Under the pieces are notes generated by a model. That model worked only from the letters and a program-made list of their open reading frames with translations. It searched no databases and had not been told where the DNA came from. A stretch of 64,000 bases of DNA from contig JAAXNY010000005.1 in NCBI GenBank assembly GCA_013420905.1, positions 1,736,001-1,800,000 on the forward strand, read 5' to 3'. Below, in pieces: positions 55,853 through 64,000 of the stretch. Source of the stretch: Collybia mongolica (Eukaryota > Basidiomycota > Agaricomycetes > Agaricales > Clitocybaceae). The stretch's first letter is position 1. Every line of letters starts with the position of its first letter. The position numbers and the translations under genes were made by a program.

Positions 55853-57232
55853 TTAGGAGTTAGTCGGGGTTTGGTATCGGATTAGGTTGAACTCGAAATC
55901 ATGTCCAAGGTTGCGTAAGGCTTCGAGAAATGTTATGTCGTTGGGGCAAGTGTCGTTGATCAGATGCATTTCGGTGCTAAATGTCTGTAGTGTTGGTAAA
56001 CGCGAAACTATCATCTTGGATAACACCGTGTCTGATGTATAAGACGTCCCAAAGTGGAGTGTCTTCAGACGGGGAAGAATTACTGGTGCGAGGCCACCCA
56101 ACTGAGTCGTTAATGCCTGAACCGTCATATTCCCTGCTTTTGTTAAAAGCTGTAGCTCTGTTATTCCTTGGATGGACGGTAAACGAAGATACTCCAAGAT
56201 TTGGGGCTCTTCTGCGTCTTGGTCCGCAATGACAAATTTTCTTAGCTGGCAGGCGGATTGGTGAAGAAGGTCAGCGAGATCCCCAGATAATGCCGGCGGA
56301 GTTCCCAGAGGGAAATTGTGTCGAACATCCAAATGCTTGAGCACAGGAAGTGAAAGGTGCTGGAAGAATAGGCCAGGATCACTGTCGCAAGCCAGTATCA
56401 TAGTATGAAGCTGTGGAAGAACCACAGGGGTTGCCTCTCCGATAGATGTGCTCGGTAACAAAAGCCGCAAGAGTGCAATGTGTTCAATGTTACGGCACTG
56501 CTGAAGTATCGCCAGCGCCTCGTGGTCCTCAATTAGACTATCGATCTCGATGTGCGTGAACTGGGTCCAGGGTGCCTGCTTTGGCAAATAACCCCTGGTC
56601 CAACATGCTCTGCGAAGCTTTGGAGAGGAGTATAGAGTAGGCCATAATTGATCAACGTATGGGGTTTTGCCACGGGGAGTCCGAAAGCAAGGGATTAAGG
56701 CAGCTGATTCCAGCATCTTGGTTCCACCTTTTGGTATATTCAACAAGGTAGACTGGGGGGTGTGGAGACGAAAATATACGTCCTTCCAGTGATCTGCATG
56801 TTGAACGAACAATGTGAGAACCTGCTCTGTAGCCTCATGATGTGGAATTTCCCAGTTATCGGTCTGTAAGAAATATATTGAGAGCGGGCATCCACCAGCC
56901 CGCTGAAGCCAGAGGTCAACCAAAGGGACATGTGCTATCTTTGGTTCGTAGAGCGATATTGATGACCAAAGTGTTGGGGTCGACAGAGCGAAATCTCGCC
57001 AACGTCTACACACATACGATAAAGTGAAGGGGCTGACTTCAGACATCATCGTAGCACTGGGAGCGGATTGATATATTGGGACCTTCCCGCCCTCTAGGCA
57101 TCTTGTAAAGATTTCTCCGACGAGCTCGAGTGGGATTGTATGAATGGGCGGAATGTCACGTATTTCCGTGAATGATGCACAATTTGGGACCTGGCTGATA
57201 TAGTATGTGTCACTTTCAAGGTTTGTGGACAT
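55853..57232 (-). CDS. F-box/LRR protein
   Basis: The F-box lies at about residues 27-95: IPPIHTIPLELVGEIFTRCL, then SPFTLSYVCRRWRDFALSTP and TLWSSISLYEP, which is the standard agaric form. About 380 residues of irregular leucine-rich repeats follow (for example FTHIEIDSLIEDHEALAIL, LPQLHTMILACDSD and LPVLKHLDVRHNF). Such proteins recruit substrates to SCF ubiquitin ligases. The ATG at 57232 (MSTNLESD) is chosen; the open frame extends 36 codons further upstream without an ATG. No intron is needed. A decayed paralogue follows upstream at 58190-59260. Confidence 0.88.
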   Translation of the reverse strand: MSTNLESDTYYISQVPNCASFTEIRDIPPIHTIPLELVGEIFTRCLEGGKVPIYQSAPSATMMSEVSPFTLSYVCRRWRDFALSTPTLWSSISLYEPKIAHVPLVDLWLQRAGGCPLSIYFLQTDNWEIPHHEATEQVLTLFVQHADHWKDVYFRLHTPQSTLLNIPKGGTKMLESAALIPCFRTPRGKTPYVDQLWPTLYSSPKLRRACWTRGYLPKQAPWTQFTHIEIDSLIEDHEALAILQQCRNIEHIALLRLLLPSTSIGEATPVVLPQLHTMILACDSDPGLFFQHLSLPVLKHLDVRHNFPLGTPPALSGDLADLLHQSACQLRKFVIADQDAEEPQILEYLRLPSIQGITELQLLTKAGNMTVQALTTQLGGLAPVILPRLKTLHFGTSYTSDTVLSKMIVSRLPTLQTFSTEMHLINDTCPNDITFLEALRNLGHDFEFNLIRYQTPTNS

Positions 57233-58189
57233 GAATAAGCGATCTAGTGTTTTGTGAATGATTTCTGTCCATGATACAAATAAGCAAAGGTGGACACTGG
57301 CGAATGTTGGAGCAAACCTAGGTCGTCTAAACTCTTGCACAAGCTGTGAGGTATCCTAAGCAGAAGATGAACCAACTTTATATTATTATACCTGTCATGA
57401 ATACAAAGCTGTTATTGAGCCAAGAGCCCTTGTATAGCGTTATACCTTGTTCCTTTTAGAGGACAAGGCACAGTAATCAGATGAACTCAGGTAATCGGGG
57501 TGTCCCTATGGTCCCATAAGGAATGCACGTTGTTCCATACCGAAAAAACAACATTGAGGAAGCGAAAAAGTAATGTTTATTTTATTTATGCATTTCTTGA
57601 ACTTCAGTTTTCTTAAGTAACTGAAGGATTTGAGCCCACCACGATCACGTGCATTTCATCATGCCCCTTAGCAAGTTCGTGATGTAGGAATGCGGTCATG
57701 CACACCCGCTGTTTCTCCCCGGACGGGCTAGGCTACGCACCATTGAAGATACCTTTTTAGACGTTAGGACGTTAGTAGAATCCGGAAAACATCATATCAG
57801 ACGGTTACCCACCCCAGATGTACACAATCGCAGGCGGGGCGAAATTTTCATACCAAATCAAGGTTGTCGGTAGTACCTGGGCTAACTAAAATTCGAGCCT
57901 CCCTCACTTATTGGGTTTTCAGCCCACCTGAAAACCAGAGTTTCGGTCAGAACTGAGGTTTCGGCTGCCCGAAGCATACTATTTTCAGGAATTCCTGACA
58001 TAATCAGTTTTATCTGTAAATTTCGTGTACATGGGGACATATACATTCCGGGGTGCCTAGTTGACTGGTATTTGGAATTGACCAAATTATTTGTTGTATC
58101 CATGATCGCGTAACGATCTAAGGAAAGTTATACCATAAGGGTAACTGTCCCATGACAGACTGGATATCTGCAAGTGGCGCAAAAAAAAA
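57233..58189. other. Intergenic region between F-box gene and its relic
   Basis: About 950 bp. A minus-strand frame of 73 codons (57882-58103) has no recognised domain. No promoter element stood out. Confidence 0.4.
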
Positions 58190-59260
58190 CGCAGTCCGCC
58201 TTCCCGCCTTTTCAAAGTCGAGTCCCCGATGTTTGCTGAAAGATGCAGCTCGGCAATTCGTCGGATAGATGGTAAGCGAAGGCAGTCAAGGAATTTGGAC
58301 TCCTGATGCGACGAGTCTGTGTACTGGTAAACGAACGTTCAAGATTTGGGTGGGTTTAAACATCTCCTCGAGAGATCATCGAGGTCAGATGCTGGTGGTG
58401 TTGGGGTATATGACAGGTATCTGAGGATTCTAGTACAGGGGGGGGGACAAAGCGTTAGAACGCCAACCCAGTGTCGGTATCATTAAACAACGATAAGATA
58501 TGAATGCTTGGAAGGGTCTACAGGAAAGTTTTCAACCGACGCGAGTATCGTTCTCGGCAAAAAAAGTTGTGTCGACGCCGTGTTTTCCAGATTTGATAGA
58601 ACAGCACGACCAGGGGTTGAGCCGTCAAGTTGGACATGTGTGAGTACTTGAGTCGCCCCAAAGGTGCCTGCGTTGGAATGTAATCGGTGGTCTAGCAGAT
58701 TTAGCGGATCGCAGGAGACGAATAGAACACACACCATACCCTCTCAACATAGCCATCTTCTCCCCGGAGATCCCAGAGGTAAGGAATGAACGTGACGGAT
58801 TCCAACGTCTTGACTCCAACATTTTGACGCCAATGTCCGGGATATCTAGAACTGACTGGGTTGTGTGGAGATAGTAATATACATTTTCCGACGATACAAA
58901 GGTTGAACGAACCACGCGAAAACGTGTTCTGTTGCTCCATGGTGTGGAACTTCTCAAATCTCGATCGCTTGTTTGCACCAAGTAGATTGAGAGTTAATAA
59001 ACATCGGCCCTCTGGATGTGGATCTTTGGCTTGTATAGGGAGCTTAATGGCCATAGCGTCGACGTGGACAATGCGAACTTCCGCCAACGCCTGCAGATGT
59101 GATGAGGCGAAAGGGGCCTTCAGATTTGTTCGTGGCACTTGGGAGACCAATAATTAGGAACGAGTCCGTCCTCTAAGCACTTTCAGAATCATTTCCTAAC
59201 GAGTTTAGTAGATATTGTATGAACGGGTAGAGGAATACCCTTTTCTGTGGGAGTGCCCAG
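58190..59260 (-). pseudogene. F-box/LRR pseudogene, paralogue of 55853-57232
   Basis: Blocks in the intact gene's order are spread over several frames. PVHTISTKLVRK-stop-F-stop-KCLEDG stands for the F-box start; ICRRWRKFALSTSTLWPLSS follows; then SLYKPKIH, NVYYYLHTTQSVLDIP, GVKMLES and CLRLPSIRRIAELHLSANI. The intact gene has VCRRWRDFALSTPTLWSSIS, VYFRLHTPQSTLLNIP, GTKMLES and YLRLPSIQGITELQLL at matching positions. At least two stops and two frame changes are visible. A tandem duplicate that lost function; same strand as the parent. Confidence 0.75.
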
Positions 59261-60428
59261 TCCTGGTTGACAGAGGTCTGCACAAGATCTGCCTCTCTCG
59301 AGTTTCATGAACATGATCGCGCGATCTAACGACTAACACTCTTTCGAAGATAAATCAGCAGAAAAATTCATTGAGGAATTGTTATAATTAGCAAATATAC
59401 TTTGTCCGACTTTTACACGAATGCAACGCAACTTGTGTAGAAGACGAATACTGTAGGTTTATCTTATACCGGCCTTGAGTACAAGGTTGCTACCTAGCAT
59501 CAGATCGCCAGGCCATGAAATTATTGTTCAATTGCCTTATCCCTTCTGACGGACAATGTACACAAGGTACCAAAGAGGCCTTCTTTTTCAAGGCATGCCT
59601 TGGCCACTGTCGGACCACGTTTCCATATATGCGAAGTGTGCATGCCGTTAGTAGTCAGTTAGTATCTTACACAGAATTTCCTTCGTCTTGCAACAGTATC
59701 TAGGAAAGACTGGCGGGTGACACGGGGACGCGAAACGGCGCACTACCCTCTGCAGGTTTTGATAATGATCGCAAACACTTCACCGGCCCGGGCATTGAGG
59801 GGAGAGTGTCGTACTGACCTCAGGTAGGAGGTAAGTAGTCAACTGGAGTAAGCTGGCTAAAAGTTTGGAGTTGGGTGAGTGATATTTAGCACGTACGTTT
59901 CGCGATGCCATACGTACATCCAAGTTGGGTCAGCGTGTAAAGGAGTGTGGCAATTCTTGCCGCAAGTGGCCTGAGGACTCCACACGTGAAGATTGTTGCC
60001 ATTTCGATGCGTATAGATAGATTCCGAGTGCCTCAACTCCTCTTAGCTCGGCGTCGTTCACCCCGTAACGAATAGCATCTGTTGGTTATGTCACATACAT
60101 ATTGATTATTGATCTGCGTTTCCTTGAGGCGGCAATCCAGCTGTCTCTTCTAGCAGTTCATTGATGTGAGAGTGACTGGAAGGGCAGCCTCAAAGTTGCG
60201 TAAAAAGGTACTAGTTCAGGATATGATCAAGCCGAAGCTGATGGGATATGTACATACTGAAACTCGAAGTCAATCTTTTGCATGTCAAAACTTGAAGCGC
60301 GACACGTGGAGGTGAAGCGCACCGCCCCTAATCCGTAACAAACAATTGGAACAAACGTCCTGAATTACTCCTACTACCTTTCGACCCAAGGACATGTCTA
60401 CCCCCCCTACACTCCACTTCATCAAATA
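59261..60428. other. Intergenic region, nothing recognised
   Basis: About 1.2 kb before the next plus-strand gene. Short frames only (for example 59515-59703). No repeat or RNA gene seen. Confidence 0.45.
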
Positions 60429-63400
60429 ATGAGCCAAAAAGAGTCATATGTCCCCTCAGCACACTCTGGGCCAAGGTCCTATAAATCGGGGTCCAGCTCA
60501 GGTATGTTCGCCTTCTCACCATGAAGCGCCCCTTTAAATACCTATACTGGGTTGTCGCCATTGTAGACTCTCGCACCACCACGACCTCGACACGGCTGGA
60601 TTCATCGAAGAGGGACACTGATCATTATCTGCAATATTACCAGTCGTCCCTGGCTGGCGGCGTCAAAAATGATGGTAGCGACGGAGAGGCTTTGCGATCA
60701 CCGCGGTTGAGAAGGCAGATGTCGGGGAGCTCGACCTCGCCGTCGGATTATTCCTCTGATGAGAGAGAGGCCAAGAGGGTGGAGAAAGCAGACGCTGGGG
60801 TGAGGCGACGTCCTTCCATTCCTTCGGATGGTGGGTCAGACAGAAGAAGGCTGGCCATAGTTCAAATGGAAACAGTGACCGAAGCGACATCCAAACCCTC
60901 ATCTGGAAAACCTCTCGAGGGTGGCAGTATTCGTTCTCGGCGCGGGCTCGCCTCTAATCTGGCCGGACTTGCTCTGGTTGCACCCCCAGACGCGGCAGTG
61001 AGATCATATACACAATTGACGCCTCCATCTACCGCGCCTATTACTGGAGAAATGCATATGGGCGACGCTCCACATTCCACCTCCCACAGTGAGAGAGGTC
61101 ACAGCAGATCTGCGTCTGAAGCGGTCAACTCTAAGAAAAAGTCGCCACGAGACGTCGGTATTGTGGGAACGGGTCGCATTTCTCCCATGGTTAACGCACC
61201 CAAAGAATTACACGTAGCTAAGGATAAAAGCAATGTGTTGCAGCCACCTATTTTTCAGCAACCAGTGTCACGATCACCTTCACCTGGCGCTGCCTCCGTC
61301 GCGTCAGATCATGCACATCATCTGCTGTCGCCCGCTCAGGCCAGATCACCTTTGAACAGACACTCCACAGAACAATCGATTGTCACACCCGAAATTGGTG
61401 AGGAGAAGGCGATTGGCACCCGAGTGGCTGGACCAGTTGTCGTCACTCTGGAATCAACACAGTCTCTTCAAGGTCGGAACGTTTCTACACGAAAGGCAAG
61501 CCCTACCCCTCAGATTGTTGTACAGCAAGCTCCTGCCACCACCGATTATCCAGCGACTGGCACATCATCGTATCTTAATTATCAGCCTGGTAAGCCAAGA
61601 TACTCACTCCACATGTTTCCTTGGTTTACCCCGTAACCTTGTAGGTGTTCACGCGACTGCAGGCCCATTACCACCCCCACCGCGAGCCATGTTTAATATT
61701 GATACCAACTCTCCAGCTCCTCCTCGACCACCGCGTCTAAATTCTCCCCATCCGCCGCGGCCCCGAGGAGACATTGAAGCTGTCAAACAAGCCCTACAAT
61801 TACCCGCATCCGTCTCTGCAGCTCTCGCATCAAGGTCACCGAAGCCAACTCCGAACAAGTCTTTAAACACGTCACAAACGGATGTCTCTTCTAATAATGG
61901 TTCTGAAGCAGACAAAACAACGTAAATGTCTGAGTTTATTCATCAAGTCATCTGGACTGACGCGCTAATCTCGTAGATTAAGAACTAGTTCAGAGCTCGG
62001 TCGTGTCAAATCCGTACATCGTAGGGAAGGAGCATTTTCGCCGTCAACCATCACAACAGCTTCTGAATCAGATACCGCTATCTCATTGAAGACGCCGTCC
62101 TCTACCGAAGCACATGAGAATCTGAACAAGAATGATCTTGAAATCGTTGATAATACACCACCGTCTACGCCTGAGGTGTCAAATTACGATAATGGCCCAC
62201 CTATCACTATCATCAAACCATTAAAACCTATTGTCGAAAAACAAAGCAGTGAGGACTTGAACGGGAATGCGGACGCGGACGATTTCTTCTTGGTTCCTAC
62301 GACGCCGGAGGGACGAAGATCCAACGAATTATCAAATGGATCGCGATCGCGGTCGCCGCCTCCCCTTAGTCATACTGGAGAGACACCCAGCCCCCCGCCT
62401 AAAACTTTTAGGAACAGCTTGACGAATGGGTTGAAGCGGTTTTCAACACTGCCGCGAACGCCTTCCATCAAATCTTCACGACGGTCGTCTGGAGGCACCC
62501 ATTACTCATCAAGGACCCCCTCACCATCTATGATGCAAGCTCCATTACCTGCACCCCGCCAAAAGATTAAATCACAATACCCATCTGCGATGTATTGTTC
62601 TGAGGTGTTTTCACGCAAGACTGCGTTGGAAAGGTGTGCTGTTTATGCCCACAAGATCAACGAGTTGTACATGTATGATTGTGGACTTGGAGATTGGATT
62701 GTCGAAACTAAATACAGAGGTAATAGTTCTCACTGTTTCTGCAAGGTCTTCGCTGATGAAGGCTCTCGCAGCCAACACCAATCGTCCTACGTTTTCCTCG
62801 GTCCCGCATACATTTACACCCCAGCCCAGGCACACGTCGCGAGCATCAATGATATCCGAAGTCACTTTTCCTCGAAGACTAGACGCGTCAACAGCGACCG
62901 ACCTATCCGTTAAAACCCGTGACCTCGTACCAACATCTCCTCCTCCGCTCCCCTACCCATCGCTCGCTCAGAACCAAAGAAATTTACCGACCCGGTCCTC
63001 CAGCGTTGCAAGCGGCACGCCTCCTTCTATACGATCTTTGGCCCCGTCAACTCCGGGAACCAAAACAGGGGGTTTTTTCGCCTCCCTCGGACGGAAAGCC
63101 AGCTTGACCTCTGCTCGAGGGGCGAAGCCCGGTAGCAGTCCAGCTTCGTCTCCGGGAGGGGGAAGACTCCTCACGAAAAACCCTCCCGCCCCTCCTGCTC
63201 CCCGTGTTATTAATATCTCTACCAACCCTTCAGTCCCGGGTGGACCTCGCGCTCCACCTCGTAGAACACTCCGGTCACAGACAATCATGACAACTACAAA
63301 TCCTTTTATGTCCAGTTCTCCGACATCTGAGCGCGGTGATAGTCTGGCACGACGACCGTCCCTCTCCAATACGGCACAGGATCCCGTTGTAGATATCCAA

Positions 63401-63559
63401 GCGGATCCTGAATTTATTCATCAAGTCGATAAGCTCGTCGATCTCCTTCCGCACGCTGACCGCAGCGTTCTTGCTGGATATCTCCGCCGCGCAGGTCAGG
63501 ACATTTTGGCCATCGGACAGTATTTGGAGGACGAGAAAAATGGGACAATTAAATATTAG
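60429..63559 (+). CDS. Large disordered protein with C-terminal CUE-like domain
   Basis: The start at 60429 is preferred because MSQKESYVPSAHSGPRSYKS joins through a GTATGT-TTGTAG intron (60502-60566) to DSRTTTTSTRLDSSKRDTDH. About 980 residues follow, mostly Ser/Pro-rich and disordered. Proline-rich motifs (GPLPPPPRAMF, PAPPRPPRLNSPHPPRP) suggest SH3 or WW partners. A folded block near 62640 reads ALERCAVYAHKINELYMYDC and GLGDWIVETKYR. The C-terminus has FIHQVDKLVDLLPHADRSVL and AGYLRRAGQDILAIGQYLED, a CUE/UBA-like three-helix pattern that may bind ubiquitin. Introns at 61591-61645, 61922-61977 and 62721-62780 (acceptor CTCTCGCAG) give one continuous frame to 63559. Probably a conserved basidiomycete scaffold; no name can be given. 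Confidence 0.8.
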
Positions 63560-63762
63560 GTTTTTCACACAATCTTTTGTGTTCTTTCTTCAATGCTTTC
63601 TTGCTATCCATCCGGAACACCATGCATCATATTTTATCACGAACTTCTGTACTTAACCTACACGCCGGACTAGTTTATCGACATTATGTATTTAATGATC
63701 AGAAAGAAGTCATGTTTTTACATCTTCGTCTCCATGATAAAAATGATGTAAACCTCATCGGC

Positions 63763-64000
63763 CTATGGGTACACTACTTGCTGGTCTGAATTTACTTGTA
63801 CGTCGAGTAGGCTGTTGCGGAAATCCTTGGTATGAAGAATCAGTGACGTTAGCATGCCTCTCTCCAGATAAAGATGGAAACCTTGGTGACTCTGGCGAGT
63901 TTGTGCATTAGAAGGATGAATCCAGCCATTGTTCACAGTCAACCGATTTCCCGATGGGTTGATGAGCATAGTCTCGACTTCATTAGCACTATCTGAGCGA
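63763..64000 (-). CDS. 3' end of an unidentified minus-strand gene
   Basis: An open frame enters from the right edge and ends at 63763 with SDQQVVYP. It reads ETMLINPSGNRLTVNNGWIH, then QGFHLYLERGMLTSLILHTK. Composition is that of a folded protein, but I do not recognise the family. It is convergent with the previous gene (about 200 bp between stops). A splice site inside the visible part cannot be excluded. Confidence 0.45.
   Translation of the reverse strand, partial: RSDSANEVETMLINPSGNRLTVNNGWIHPSNAQTRQSHQGFHLYLERGMLTSLILHTKDFRNSLLDVQVNSDQQVVYP

Noticed and set aside
62700..62913. Apparent premature end (RPIR-stop) of the 60429-63559 gene
   Set aside because: Using donor 62721 and acceptor ending at 62780 gives KYRANTNRPTF and continues to the CUE-like C-terminus.
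1..64000. tRNA, rRNA, CRISPR arrays, bacterial operons or ribosome binding sites
   Set aside because: No convincing tRNA arms, rRNA segments or spaced direct repeats seen; the window is eukaryotic.

Overview
The window looks like nuclear DNA of a mushroom-forming basidiomycete (Agaricomycetes). Host genes are densely split by 45-65 bp GT-AG introns. The families present (STRIPAK Far11, a Dre2 with fungal-type cysteine clusters, DUF6533 membrane protein, agaric-style F-box/LRR proteins, Plavaka/KDZ transposases, a DIRS-like retroelement) are typical of that class. The species cannot be named from sequence alone.

Layout. (1) 1-16280 is mobile DNA: two diverged Plavaka/CACTA-like transposons lie head to head and touch at 6576|6577. 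Each carries a Tnp2-like transposase, an SPT5-like (NGN-KOW) gene and two small genes, here called X and Y, in mirror-image order. Both ends are packed with GGATGAAATTCATCC-type subterminal repeats. (2) 17027-24512 holds host genes: ubiquitin-activating enzyme E1 (UBA1, +) and a cyclin-box protein (-). (3) 24513-26900 is intergenic with nothing recognised. (4) 26900-35340 is a second mobile, CpG-poor block: a decayed DIRS-like retrotransposon (-) with a nested hAT-like MITE, a CxC5/CxC6 KDZ-associated gene remnant (-), and a Tc1-type element (DD34E). (5) 36077-64000 is mostly host: FAR11/STRIP, a Zn2Cys6 regulator, a DUF6533 membrane protein, a forkhead factor, DRE2, BCD1, MED18, an LRR/F-box-like protein, an F-box protein plus a decayed paralogue, a long disordered protein with a C-terminal CUE-like helix bundle, and the 3' end of another minus-strand gene.

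The host genes are housekeeping or regulatory and do not form a cluster. They cover ubiquitin activation, STRIPAK signalling, Fe-S cluster assembly, box C/D snoRNP assembly, Mediator and transcription factors. The strongest candidate for something undescribed is the mirrored transposon pair. Two diverged elements share the same four-gene set (transposase, SPT5-like elongation factor, X, Y), which suggests SPT5-like, X and Y are stable parts of the transposon rather than chance passengers. All identifications come from reading the sequence and recalling family motifs. No database search was run, and splice models were inferred by eye.
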